The notes below the pieces were generated by a model. It searched no databases. It saw only the letters and a program-made list of their open reading frames with translations, and had not been told where the DNA came from. Shown here in pieces: positions 22,041 to 30,886 of a DNA stretch of 64,000 nucleotides. Both the position numbers and the translations under genes were made by a program. This stretch comes from Chelatococcus sambhunathii (GTDB lineage: Bacteria; Pseudomonadota; Alphaproteobacteria; Rhizobiales; Beijerinckiaceae): NCBI RefSeq assembly GCF_001418005.1, contig NZ_LIOL01000007.1, positions 93,350-157,349 on the forward strand, written 5' to 3'. Position 1 is the first letter of the stretch. The number at the start of each line of letters is the position of its first letter.

Positions 22041-24107
22041 TCAAGCCGCGCCGGTTTCACCTTGTGGACCGGAGGGCTCCTCGTCCTCCCCTTCCACCGC
22101 CTCGACACCGTCGAGGAAGGCGCGCACGCTCGCCTCCAGCGCATCGGCCTGCTGCGACAGCCGCGAGGACCATTCGTTGACGGCGGCGGCAGCGGCGCTG
22201 GCGCGGACCACCTCGTGCTCGACGCTGCGCATGGACAGGGCGCCAGCGCGCGCCTCGGCCGCGACGGCCTGGGTCTTGGCCGCCATGCGGGCGACGATGC
22301 CGTGCTGCTCGCGCGCCGCTTCCGCAACGCCGGTCGCCACGCCCGACACTTCCGCCACCAGGCCGTCCATGGCGCCGACGGAGTGCTCCGCCGCTGCAGA
22401 CGCCTCCTGGATCTCCTTGATCTTGGCCGCGATCTCGCTGGCGAACGCGGCCGTCTGGCCGGCGAGCCCCTTCACCTCCTGCGCCACGACCGCAAAGCCG
22501 CGGCCGGCATCCCCGGCCCGGGCCGCCTCGATGGCGGCATTGAGCGAAAGGAGGTTCACCTGGTCGGCGATGGCGTGGATGATGTCCGTCACCTCCTCGA
22601 TGCGGGCCGCGCGCTCTGCCAGGCTGCGGATCGTCTCCACGGTGTGGCCAATGGCGACGACCGCCTGTTCGGCGACGGCATCGGATTGGGCCGCGCGGTT
22701 GGCGATGCCTTCCGTCGATGACGTGAGATGATCCACGCCGGCCGCGACCGAAGCCACGTTGTCCGACACGCCCGTGACGGCAACCTCGGCCTCTCTAGCC
22801 TTGTGCGACACGCCGGCCGACATGTTCATGAGGTCCGCAGCCATGCCGTCGAGCAGGCGCACGCCATCGCGCACGCTGGCCAGCGTGCGGGAGATGTCCG
22901 CCTCGAAACGGGTGACGAGGGCCTCCAGCCGCTCCGCACGCCGCTGCGTGACCATGGCATTCCTGTTCGCATCGGCGATGAGCGCGTCGCGCTGGCGGGC
23001 GTGGTCGCGGAACATGGCGACGGCCTGCGCCATCTCGCCGATCTCGTCGTGCCGGCCTTCGCCCATCACGGCCACGTCCCGCTCACCGGCGCGCAGCCGC
23101 CGCATGGCGACGATCATGCTCTGCAGAGGCCGCGACAAGCCGCGCGCCATGAGATAGGCGGCGGCGCCGGACAGGACGACGGTGATGACGAGGGCGAGGA
23201 CCTGCACGTGCCGCAGCACCGAACTCGTCGCGCCCATAGCCTCGAGAGTCGCCGCTTCGTGCTGGGCGGCAAGGCCGACCATGCGCCGGGCCACCGCGAT
23301 GCCGTCGCGCAGATGCTCCGTGAAGGCGGCCTCCGCGGAGCGCCGCGCCGCCGTGTCAGCGATGTGGCGGTCGAAGGCCGCGCGATAGACGCCGACATAC
23401 GGCGTCACCTGCTCGGCCAGCCAGCGCTGATCCGCCGGTACGGCCGCCAGCTCCTGCTCGAGCGCCTGCAGGGCCTGCCGGTGCTGCCCCAGCGCCTGCT
23501 GGGTGCCGGCGATCATGTAGTCCTTCTCGTAGCGCCGTACCATCAGCAGGGCGTTCATGGCTCGCAGGCGCCACACGGTAGCCTCCTGCGGCGCACGCGG
23601 GACGAGCCGCCGCTCCGCCTCGCCCGCCGCCTCGCGGAAAGTGCCGCGCAACCCCTCGTCGAGCGTGAAGCCGATGCGGTCCTGCGCCGCAACGAGGTCG
23701 GCGAACCGCTCGCGCATGCGGGCGAGCGCTCCCTGGATGGCGCCGACCTCGCCGCGCAGCACAGCCCCCGCGTCGAGAGCCGTCAGGCGCGCGAGAAGGC
23801 TCTCCGCCTGCCCGATATGGCTCTCCACATGAGCGAGGCTCACCTCGCCCTGGCCGAGCAGGAGTTGCTCGACCGACAGATCGATCTCGCGCAGCTCGGA
23901 CTGCATGACGAGTGCCGTCTGCTCGAGCTGCGAGGCGCGCGCGGCGCCCTCCTGGGCGCTCTCTATGGCGGCAAGGCCGAAGAGCGAGATGGCGGTGACG
24001 CCGAGCATGCCCAGAAAAGGCACCCCCGCCAGCAGCATGAGCCGCAGGCGCAGCGATACGCCTGATCGTCGCCACATGAGCTCCCTCACCTTCGCATGGT
24101 CGGCCAT
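22041..24107 (-). CDS. Methyl-accepting chemotaxis protein
   Basis: About 688 residues from the ATG at 24105-24107; a GTG 24 bp upstream is possible, but its codons have low GC third positions. One helix near residues 19-41 and a second near 295-320 bracket a mostly helical periplasmic sensor of about 250 residues. HAMP follows, then the cytoplasmic signalling domain with the hairpin tip [20 protein letters not shown]. The C-terminus ends GPQGETGAA, so there is no CheR-tethering pentapeptide. It would signal through CheA/CheW; the ligand is unknown. It is divergent from aidB. Confidence 0.93.
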   Translation of the reverse strand: MADHAKVRELMWRRSGVSLRLRLMLLAGVPFLGMLGVTAISLFGLAAIESAQEGAARASQLEQTALVMQSELREIDLSVEQLLLGQGEVSLAHVESHIGQAESLLARLTALDAGAVLRGEVGAIQGALARMRERFADLVAAQDRIGFTLDEGLRGTFREAAGEAERRLVPRAPQEATVWRLRAMNALLMVRRYEKDYMIAGTQQALGQHRQALQALEQELAAVPADQRWLAEQVTPYVGVYRAAFDRHIADTAARRSAEAAFTEHLRDGIAVARRMVGLAAQHEAATLEAMGATSSVLRHVQVLALVITVVLSGAAAYLMARGLSRPLQSMIVAMRRLRAGERDVAVMGEGRHDEIGEMAQAVAMFRDHARQRDALIADANRNAMVTQRRAERLEALVTRFEADISRTLASVRDGVRLLDGMAADLMNMSAGVSHKAREAEVAVTGVSDNVASVAAGVDHLTSSTEGIANRAAQSDAVAEQAVVAIGHTVETIRSLAERAARIEEVTDIIHAIADQVNLLSLNAAIEAARAGDAGRGFAVVAQEVKGLAGQTAAFASEIAAKIKEIQEASAAAEHSVGAMDGLVAEVSGVATGVAEAAREQHGIVARMAAKTQAVAAEARAGALSMRSVEHEVVRASAAAAAVNEWSSRLSQQADALEASVRAFLDGVEAVEGEDEEPSGPQGETGAA

Positions 24108-24338
24108 GTCCGGCTTTTGACGAGATTTCACGCACGGCTCTTAAAAATGTCGGAAAGTCGATCATTAATTTTGCAAATACTCGCTCCGTAGAGAGCCGCA
24201 CGGTGGCAAGCGCACGTCGGGCTTGCATTGTTTGCCAATGATGCCATGCCTCGATGGTGAGAGTTGCAAGTGGTCCGATTCGCTTGCGCATGGCGCGATC
24301 TTGTGGCGCGATCTTGCCGCCCGATCTCGAGGAAGAAC

Positions 24339-26024
24339 GTGACCGATACGGCCTCCACGCATGATGTCTTCAACCAGACGCCCCCCTTCACCGACGTCAA
24401 CCTGGCCGCGCTCGACCAGGCGCTTCTCGACGCGCTGAAGAGCGCCGGCGTCGACGCCATCGGCAATGGGCTCCTGTCCTTCGGCGAAAGCTGCGGCACA
24501 GCCGAGCGGCTGAACCTCGGCCGCCTCGCCAACGAGAACCCGCCGCGCCTGCGCACCCACGACGCCCAAGGCCGGCGCATCGACACCATCGAGTTCCACC
24601 CGGCCTATCACGCGCTGATGGAGGCCGGTGTCGAGGCAGGCCTGCACGCCTCGACCTGGGACGCGGGCAGCAACGGCCGTGCCCATCCGTCGATGAACGG
24701 CTCCTCGCACATCGGCTCTGCTGCCGGCTCCCATGTCGCCCGCGCCGCGCGGCTCTTCATCACGGCGCAGGTGGAGAGCGGCCACGTCTGCCCCCTCACC
24801 ATGACGCACGCGTCGCTCGCCGCGATCGGGGCCTCGCCGGAGCGGCTGCGCGACTGGCTGCCCATGGTCCGCTCGCGCCACTACGACCCGCGCTTCGTCC
24901 CCTTCTGGGAGAAGCGCGGCGTCACCGTCGGCATGGGCATGACGGAGAAGCAGGGCGGCACGGACGTCAGGGCCAACACCACTCGCGCGGTGCCTGCAAG
25001 CGGCGACGAGTACGAGATCACCGGGCACAAGTGGTTCATGTCGGCGCCGATGTGCGACGCCTTCCTGGTGCTGGCACAGGCGCCGGGCGGCCTCACCTGC
25101 TTTCTTCTGCCGCGCTTCCGGCCGGATGGCAATGTCAATGCGCTCCACCTGCAGCGGCTCAAGGACAAGCTCGGCAATCGCTCCAACGCCTCCTCGGAGG
25201 CGGAGTTCCACAAGGCCTTCGCCTGGCGCATCGGCGAGGAGGGCAAGGGTGTGCGCACCATCATCGAGATGGTGCAACTGACCCGGCTCGACTGCGTCGT
25301 CGCCTCGGCCGGCCTGATGCGCATGGGCCTCGCGCTCGCCATGCACCACGCCCGCCACCGCTCGGTCATGCAGCGCAAGCTCGTCGACCAGCCGGTGATG
25401 GCGGCCGTCCTCTCCGACCTTGCCCTCGAAAGCGAGGCGGCGACGGCGCTCGCCCTGCGCCTCGCCGCGAGCTTCGAGCATGCCGCCGAGAACCCGCGCG
25501 AGGCGGCCCGGGCGCGCATCCTGACGCCGGCGGCGAAATTCCTCGTGTGCAAGGCGGCGCCGGCCTTCCTCTACGAGACGATGGAATGCCTCGGCGGCAA
25601 TGGCTATGTCGAGGAAAGCCCGATGCCCCGCCTCTACCGCGAGGCGCCGGTCAACGCCATCTGGGAGGGTTCCGGCAACGTCATGGCGCTCGACGTGCTG
25701 CGTGCCGCCGAGCGCGACGCCGAGGCGATGGCCTCCGTGCTCGTCACCCTTGGCGAGGATGTCGCTGACCTGCCGGGCGCCCGGCACGCACTGGCAGATG
25801 TCGAGGCGATGCTCGCCGGCAGCGAGCGGGAGCCGAACGCGCGCCGCATCGCCGAGACGCTGGCGCTCGTGGCCGCTGCGGGGGCGCTTGCGTGTTCCGC
25901 GCCGTCGCCGATTGCCGAGGCCTTCGCCCGCACACGCCTCGCCACGCCGCGACGCGGCTTCGGCGCCAACGACCTCGCCGACTCGGGCGGCCTACTGCTC
26001 GGCCGGGCGCTGCCGCTGCTGTGA
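24339..26024 (+). CDS. aidB: AidB-type acyl-CoA dehydrogenase homologue
   Basis: About 561 residues. It matches AidB along its length: VFNQTPPFTDVNL at the start, RLANENPPRLRTHDAQGRR, GMGMTEKQGGTDVRANTT and RLKDKLGNRSNASSEAEF, with MECLGGNGYVEESPMPRLYR and NAIWEGSGNVMALDVLR near the end. AidB is a flavoprotein of the Ada alkylation response that binds DNA and is thought to protect it or destroy alkylating agents. The GTG at 24339 is preceded by GAGGAAG. No Ada-type gene is visible nearby. Confidence 0.93.
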   Translation: MTDTASTHDVFNQTPPFTDVNLAALDQALLDALKSAGVDAIGNGLLSFGESCGTAERLNLGRLANENPPRLRTHDAQGRRIDTIEFHPAYHALMEAGVEAGLHASTWDAGSNGRAHPSMNGSSHIGSAAGSHVARAARLFITAQVESGHVCPLTMTHASLAAIGASPERLRDWLPMVRSRHYDPRFVPFWEKRGVTVGMGMTEKQGGTDVRANTTRAVPASGDEYEITGHKWFMSAPMCDAFLVLAQAPGGLTCFLLPRFRPDGNVNALHLQRLKDKLGNRSNASSEAEFHKAFAWRIGEEGKGVRTIIEMVQLTRLDCVVASAGLMRMGLALAMHHARHRSVMQRKLVDQPVMAAVLSDLALESEAATALALRLAASFEHAAENPREAARARILTPAAKFLVCKAAPAFLYETMECLGGNGYVEESPMPRLYREAPVNAIWEGSGNVMALDVLRAAERDAEAMASVLVTLGEDVADLPGARHALADVEAMLAGSEREPNARRIAETLALVAAAGALACSAPSPIAEAFARTRLATPRRGFGANDLADSGGLLLGRALPLL

Positions 26025-26088
26025 GGCCGGGTGGCCTTCCGTCACGGCTCATGCGAGAACAGACCCGACGACCGATTGGACAAGAACC

Positions 26089-28491
26089 TTGGCCCGACGC
26101 CTGAAGCCCCCGAAAGCCGCCCACCACCACAGCCCCGTCCGCGGCGATGCGCACATGCCGACGAAGGAGGCCATCGCCGCCTTCATCGCCGAATCGCCCG
26201 GCAAGGTCGGCAAGCGCGAGATCGCGCGCGCCTTCGGCATCGGCGGCGGCGAGCGCATCTGGCTGAAGCGCATGCTGCGCGAACTGGAGGACGAGGGCGT
26301 CATCGACCGGCGGCGCAAGGTGCTGCACAAGGCCGGGCGCCTGCCGCCCGTCGTGCTCGCCGACATCACCGGCCGCGACACCGACGGCGAGCTCGTTGCC
26401 GAGCCGGCGGAGTGGAGCACGGAGGAAGACGGCAAGGCGCCGCGCATCATCATTGCTCCGTCCCGTCGGCAGCGCGCCGGGGAGCCGGCGCCGGGCGTCG
26501 GCGACCGCGCGCTCATCCGCGTCGAGCCGGCCGGGGAAGAAGGCCCGCAGGTCTATACCGGGCGCATCATCAAGCTCATCGCCAGGATCAAGGCCCAGGT
26601 GCTCGGCGTCTATCGGGCCAACCGCGAGCGTGGTGGCGGCTATCTCGTGCCCGTCGACAAGAAGTCGCTCGGGCGGGAGATCATCATCCCAGCCGGCGCC
26701 GAGGGCGAGGCGGAGGACGGCGATCTCGTCAGCGTCTCCGTGGCGCGCGGCACGCGCCTCGGCCCGCCACAGGCCAAGGTGCGCGAGCGTCTCGGCTCCC
26801 TCAAGTCCGAGCGCGCCATCAGCCTCGTCGCCATCCACGCCCATGGCATCCCGCACGTGTTCCCACCGGCGGTGCTGCGCGAGGCGGAGGCGGCGAAGCC
26901 CGCGACGCTTGCGGGACGCGAGGACTGGCGCGCGCTGCCGCTCGTCACCATCGATCCCGCCGACGCCAAGGACCACGACGACGCCGTCCATGCCGAGCCG
27001 GACGAGGACCCGGACAATCCGGGCGGCCATGTCCTCCGCGTCGCCATCGCCGATGTCGCCGCCTATGTGACGCCGGGCTCGGCGCTCGACCGGGAGGCGC
27101 TGGAGCGCGGCAACTCGGTCTATTTCCCCGACCGGGTCGTGCCCATGCTGCCCGAGCGCATCTCGAACGACCTGTGCTCGCTGCGCCCGGGCGAGGATCG
27201 GCCGGCGCTCGCCGTGCGCATCGTCATCGACGCGAGCGGCCGCAAGAAGCGCCACAGCTTCCACCGCGTGCTCATGCGCTCGGCCGCCAAGCTCGCCTAT
27301 CCGCAGGCGCAGAAGGCCATCGACGGCAGGCCGGACGAGGTGACCGACACACTCGTCGAGCCCGTTCTGAGACCGCTGTGGGCCGCCTATCACGCGCTCG
27401 CCCGCGCCCGCGACGCACGCGAGCCGCTGGCGCTCGACCTGCCGGAGCGCAAGCTCCTCCTCAAGGAGGATGGCACGGTCGACCACGTGCTCATTCCCGA
27501 GCGGCTCGACGCGCACCGGCTGATCGAGGAATTCATGATCCTCGCCAATGTCTGCGCCGCCGAGACCCTTGAGAAGAGCGACCTCCCCTTCACCTACCGC
27601 GTTCACGACGAGCCCTCGCTCGAGAAAATGCGCGTCCTCGGCGAGGTGCTTGCCTCCATCGGCCTCAAGCTGCCGAAGGGTGGCGCGCTGCACCCCTCCC
27701 TCTTCAACCGCATCCTCGCCTCGGTGGACAAGACGCCGCACCGGGCCTTCATCAACGAGATCGTGCTGCGCTCGCAGGCGCAGGCCGAATATTCGACGGA
27801 CAATTACGGCCACTTCGGCCTGGCGCTGCGCCGCTACGCCCACTTCACCTCGCCCATCCGCCGCTATGCCGATCTCATCGTGCACCGCTCCCTCATCCGC
27901 CACCTGAAGCTCGGCGATGGCGGCCTGCCCGCCTCGACGACGCGGGAGGAGATGGCGGAGGTCGCGGCGCGCATCTCGGCGGCGGAGCGGCGCGCCATGG
28001 CGGCCGAGCGCGAGACCATCGACCGGCTCATCGCCCACTACATGGCCGACCACGTCGGCGCGACCTTCGAGGGGCAGATTGCGGGCGTGACCGGCGCCGG
28101 GCTCTTCGTGAAGCTCGACCACACCGGCGCCGACGGATTCATCCCGGCAGCGACGCTGGGTGCCGACTATTTCCGCTTCGACGAGCGGCAGCACGCTCTC
28201 GTCGGCTCGCGCTCGGGCGAGGTCTTCCGCCTCGGCGACCGGGTGACGGTGCGCCTCGTCGAAGCCGCGCCCGTGGCCGGCGCCCTGCGCTTCGAGATGC
28301 TCAGCGACGGCAAGGCCGGCGCGCGACAGAGCGCCCAGTTGCGCGCGCGCAGCCGCAATGCCAAATCCTTCCGGCCCGGCAAGAGCGCCAAGGCGGCCGA
28401 GCGGACAGCCGCTCGCAAGGCGGCCCGGCAGAAAGGCGCGCGCAACAAGCGGGCGGAACAGGATACGACATGGCCCCGACGGGACGATTGA
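26089..28491 (+). CDS. rnr: Ribonuclease R
   Basis: About 800 residues from the TTG at 26089, where high GC codon use begins (MARRLKPPK); the ATG at 26155 is the alternative. An N-terminal winged helix (PTKEAIAAFI to RRRKVLHKAG) precedes two cold-shock domains. The RNB catalytic domain (about residues 275-620) includes DPADAKDHDDAVHAE and FTSPIRRYADLIVHR. An S1 domain (about 660-745) and a very basic Arg/Lys/Ala tail follow. It is a 3-prime to 5-prime exoribonuclease that degrades structured RNA. The DUF983 gene follows with overlap. Confidence 0.93.
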   Translation: MARRLKPPKAAHHHSPVRGDAHMPTKEAIAAFIAESPGKVGKREIARAFGIGGGERIWLKRMLRELEDEGVIDRRRKVLHKAGRLPPVVLADITGRDTDGELVAEPAEWSTEEDGKAPRIIIAPSRRQRAGEPAPGVGDRALIRVEPAGEEGPQVYTGRIIKLIARIKAQVLGVYRANRERGGGYLVPVDKKSLGREIIIPAGAEGEAEDGDLVSVSVARGTRLGPPQAKVRERLGSLKSERAISLVAIHAHGIPHVFPPAVLREAEAAKPATLAGREDWRALPLVTIDPADAKDHDDAVHAEPDEDPDNPGGHVLRVAIADVAAYVTPGSALDREALERGNSVYFPDRVVPMLPERISNDLCSLRPGEDRPALAVRIVIDASGRKKRHSFHRVLMRSAAKLAYPQAQKAIDGRPDEVTDTLVEPVLRPLWAAYHALARARDAREPLALDLPERKLLLKEDGTVDHVLIPERLDAHRLIEEFMILANVCAAETLEKSDLPFTYRVHDEPSLEKMRVLGEVLASIGLKLPKGGALHPSLFNRILASVDKTPHRAFINEIVLRSQAQAEYSTDNYGHFGLALRRYAHFTSPIRRYADLIVHRSLIRHLKLGDGGLPASTTREEMAEVAARISAAERRAMAAERETIDRLIAHYMADHVGATFEGQIAGVTGAGLFVKLDHTGADGFIPAATLGADYFRFDERQHALVGSRSGEVFRLGDRVTVRLVEAAPVAGALRFEMLSDGKAGARQSAQLRARSRNAKSFRPGKSAKAAERTAARKAARQKGARNKRAEQDTTWPRRDD

Positions 28492-28910
28492 TGAATGCCT
28501 TCGAGGAGCGGCGCGACTGGCAGGGCGCGATCAAGCGCGGCCTTGCCTGCCGCTGCCCGGCCTGCGGCCGCGGCCGCCTGTTCTCGGGCTTCCTCAAGGT
28601 CAGGCCGCAGTGCGAGGCCTGCGGCGAGGACCTGTCGCACCACCGGTCCGACGACCTGCCGCCCTATATCGTCATCACCATCGTCGGCCACGTCGTCGTG
28701 GGCGCCAACCTCACCATCGAGAGCGCGGCCGAGTGGCCGCTGTGGACGCACATGGTGCTGTGGCCCCTGCTCGCTCTCGGCCTGTGCCTTGCGCTGCTGC
28801 AGCCGGTGAAGGGCGGGGTCGTCGGCTACCAGTGGGCGCTGCGCATGCACGGCTTCGGCGACAATGCCGATGAGGAAGCGCCGCTGCGCATGAGCGGCCA
28901 TGAAGGATAA
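28470..28910 (+). CDS. DUF983 family membrane protein
   Basis: About 146 residues. Two CxxC zinc-ribbon pairs (CRCPACGRGRLFSGFLKV and QCEACGEDLSHHRSDDLPPY) are followed by two hydrophobic helices (about residues 68-85 and 90-112). This is the DUF983 layout, function unknown. ATG 28470 has AGGA seven bases upstream. ATG 28491 overlaps the rnr stop and is also possible. In rhizobia DUF983 genes often follow rnr. Confidence 0.88.
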   Translation: MAPTGRLMNAFEERRDWQGAIKRGLACRCPACGRGRLFSGFLKVRPQCEACGEDLSHHRSDDLPPYIVITIVGHVVVGANLTIESAAEWPLWTHMVLWPLLALGLCLALLQPVKGGVVGYQWALRMHGFGDNADEEAPLRMSGHEG

Positions 28911-28914
28911 CGCC

Positions 28915-29667
28915 GTGAGTGACCACGCCCGGCACCTGACGACGACCGAACTCCTGACGAACGCGCCGCGGGAGCGGCGCTGGGACAACCAGAGGCCGCG
29001 GGATGCGGCGACGCTCATCATCATCGACCGGCGCAGCCGCACACCGAAGGTGCTGATGGGTCGGCGACACCAGGGCCACAAGTTCATGCCCGGCAAGTTC
29101 GTCTTCCCGGGCGGGCGCATCGAGGCCGGTGACCGGACGATGCCGGTGGCCGGCATGCTCAACCCGGCGTCCGAGATGCGCCTCGTCTCCCGCGTCACGC
29201 GCCCCAGCCTCGTGCGCGCCCGGGCGCTTGCACTCGCCGCGGTGCGCGAGACCTTCGAGGAGACCGGGCTCATCATCGGCTCACGCGAGTACGGGCCGCC
29301 GGAGAGCGCGCCGGAAGGGCCGTGGCGCGCCTTCCTGGAACACGGAATCTTTCCCGATCTGGAGGCGCTGCAGTTCGTCGCCCGCGCCATCACGCCGCCG
29401 CACAGGCCGAAGCGCTTCGACACACGCTTCTTCGCCGTGGACGCGACCGCCATCGCCGCCACCGTTCCCGACATGGTCGGGCCGCAGTCGGAACTGACGG
29501 AACTCGCCTGGGTGTCGCTACGCGATGCCAAGCGTCTCGACCTGCCCACGATCACGCACGTGATCATCGAGGAACTGGAGGCACGCATCGCCGGCGGCTT
29601 CGCGCCGGAGCTGCCCGTGCCGTTCTATTACGAACGCCGTGGACGCTTCGTCCGCGAGGAGCTGTGA
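28915..29667 (+). CDS. NUDIX hydrolase
   Basis: About 250 residues from the GTG at 28915, which has AAGGA seven bases upstream; an ATG at 28900 would add five residues. The Nudix box is split by a long insert: GGRIEAGDR is separated by roughly 40 residues from RETFEETGLIIG. This is the pattern of alphaproteobacterial NUDIX proteins found beside rnr and DUF983. It should hydrolyse a nucleoside-diphosphate-linked compound; the substrate cannot be inferred. Confidence 0.87.
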   Translation: MSDHARHLTTTELLTNAPRERRWDNQRPRDAATLIIIDRRSRTPKVLMGRRHQGHKFMPGKFVFPGGRIEAGDRTMPVAGMLNPASEMRLVSRVTRPSLVRARALALAAVRETFEETGLIIGSREYGPPESAPEGPWRAFLEHGIFPDLEALQFVARAITPPHRPKRFDTRFFAVDATAIAATVPDMVGPQSELTELAWVSLRDAKRLDLPTITHVIIEELEARIAGGFAPELPVPFYYERRGRFVREEL

Positions 29668-29677
29668 GGGTGGCCCC

Positions 29678-30022
29678 GTGACGGTGGAGCCGGTCGATCT
29701 GTTGCGCCGCATCTGCCTCGCCCTGCCCGAGGCCGAGGAGAAGGAAACCTGGGGCGGCCCCACGTTCCGCATCCGCGACAAGATCTTCGCCATGCCGAGG
29801 AGCGGCGACGGCCGCCCCTCGCTGTGGTGCAAGGCGCCGCCCGGCAGCCAGATGGTGCTCGTCGGCGCCGACCCGGCGCGCTTCTTCGTGCCGCCCTACG
29901 TCGGCCACAAGGGCTGGATCGGGGTGCGACTCGACGACGGAACCGACTGGGCGGAGGTCGAGGCCATCGTGCGCCGCAGCTACCGCATGACGGCGCCGAA
30001 ACGGCTCGCGGCGGGAGTGTGA
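29678..30022 (+). CDS. MmcQ/YjbR family protein
   Basis: A 114-residue protein. The segments LALPEAEEKETWGGPTFRI, LWCKAPPG and GHKGWIGVRLDD match the YjbR/MmcQ family, a CyaY-like fold suggested to bind DNA, with no settled function. The GTG at 29678 has a purine-rich GAGGGTGG upstream and lies 10 bp after the NUDIX stop, so it is probably in the same operon. Confidence 0.82.
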   Translation: MTVEPVDLLRRICLALPEAEEKETWGGPTFRIRDKIFAMPRSGDGRPSLWCKAPPGSQMVLVGADPARFFVPPYVGHKGWIGVRLDDGTDWAEVEAIVRRSYRMTAPKRLAAGV

Positions 30023-30332
30023 GGGATCAAGCGGCAGTCGGCAGTCGAAGGGGATGGCAGACCGCGGCAGCCGGAAGCAACCTCGTTTCCCGGACGCATG
30101 CAGCGAAGCGGAATGCGACCCGGGAACCAGCGCGAGAATCCGCCGCAGGCGCTGCTTGATAGGCCCCGGCTCAGCACCGCATCATTTCATGCTGCGGTGC
30201 GTCCGGGGCACGAGCGTGTGCCCAGGCCCTTCCGCCGCCCGCCGCGTCTTGCCGCCCCTTGCGCTCGCGGGCCCGCGGGTGTAGGTAGCGCGTTCGATCC
30301 GTAACATTTTGTCGCTTGAGAGGGAGCCCAGC
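30023..30332. other. Intergenic region before rpoZ
   Basis: This 310-bp gap holds no convincing gene. Its left part carries one copy of a 54-bp palindromic repeat (listed separately). The last 60 bp should contain the rpoZ promoter, and GAGAGGGAGCC just before 30333 is a good ribosome site. Confidence 0.6.
30078..30131 (+). repeat. Dispersed palindromic repeat, copy 1
   Basis: A 54-bp sequence that recurs at 45583-45636 in inverted orientation with a single mismatch. It folds into a hairpin: TTCCCGG pairs with CCGGGAA outside and CGCAT with ATGCG inside, around a GCAGCGAAGCGGA apex. Weaker similarity extends about 20 bp further right. It looks like a rhizobial-type interspersed palindromic element. 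Confidence 0.8.
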
Positions 30333-30716
30333 ATGGCTCGCGTTACCGTCGAGGATTGCATCGACAAGGTCGACAACCGCTTCGACCTCGTGCTCCTCGC
30401 TGGCCATCGTGCCCGCATGATCTCCGCCGGCGCTCCGCTGACAGTCGACCGCGACCGTGACAAGAACCCGGTGGTGGCCCTGCGCGAGATCGCGGACGAG
30501 ACCGTCTCGCCGGAAGATCTGAAGGAAGACCTCATCCATTCGATGCAGCGCTATGTCGAGGTCGACGAGCCGGAGGCGGATGCCGTGCCGCTGATCGGCA
30601 CGCCGTCGTCGAGTGGCGACGACAGCGACGTGCAGTTCGATCGCATGAGCGAGGAAGACCTGCTGCGCGGTCTCGAGGGCCTCGTGCCGCCAGCCGACAG
30701 CAACGACGACGACTGA
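30333..30716 (+). CDS. rpoZ: RNA polymerase omega subunit
   Basis: A 127-residue omega. [19 protein letters not shown] and [13 protein letters not shown] are the conserved N-terminal core, with an acidic C-terminal extension typical of alphaproteobacteria. It binds the beta-prime subunit and helps RNA polymerase assembly and its response to ppGpp. It sits just upstream of rsh, the conserved pairing, but a strong terminator between them makes separate transcription likely. Confidence 0.97.
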   Translation: MARVTVEDCIDKVDNRFDLVLLAGHRARMISAGAPLTVDRDRDKNPVVALREIADETVSPEDLKEDLIHSMQRYVEVDEPEADAVPLIGTPSSSGDDSDVQFDRMSEEDLLRGLEGLVPPADSNDDD

Positions 30717-30748
30717 CCGGCACGCTGTGACAACAGCGGCTGGCTGGA

Positions 30749-30775
30749 AAGCCCGGCATCCAGCCGGGCTTTTTT
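30749..30775 (+). terminator. Rho-independent terminator of rpoZ
   Basis: AAGCCCGGC pairs with GCCGGGCTT around the loop ATCCA and is followed by an uninterrupted run of six T. It lies 32 bp after the rpoZ stop. Confidence 0.93.
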
Positions 30776-30886
30776 CGTTGGCGGACGCATGCTGCGGCGC
30801 CGGAGGCGCGGCGCCAGCCCTTGCGCGGCCGGCCTATCTTCATGATATTTTTTGAAAAATCGAGAACTTATCCCGGTCACCGGCCC

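Noticed and set aside
25744..28194. Minus-strand open frame of 816 codons opposite RNase R
   Set aside because: Antisense of a clear RNB-domain gene; high GC removes stop codons from the opposite frame.
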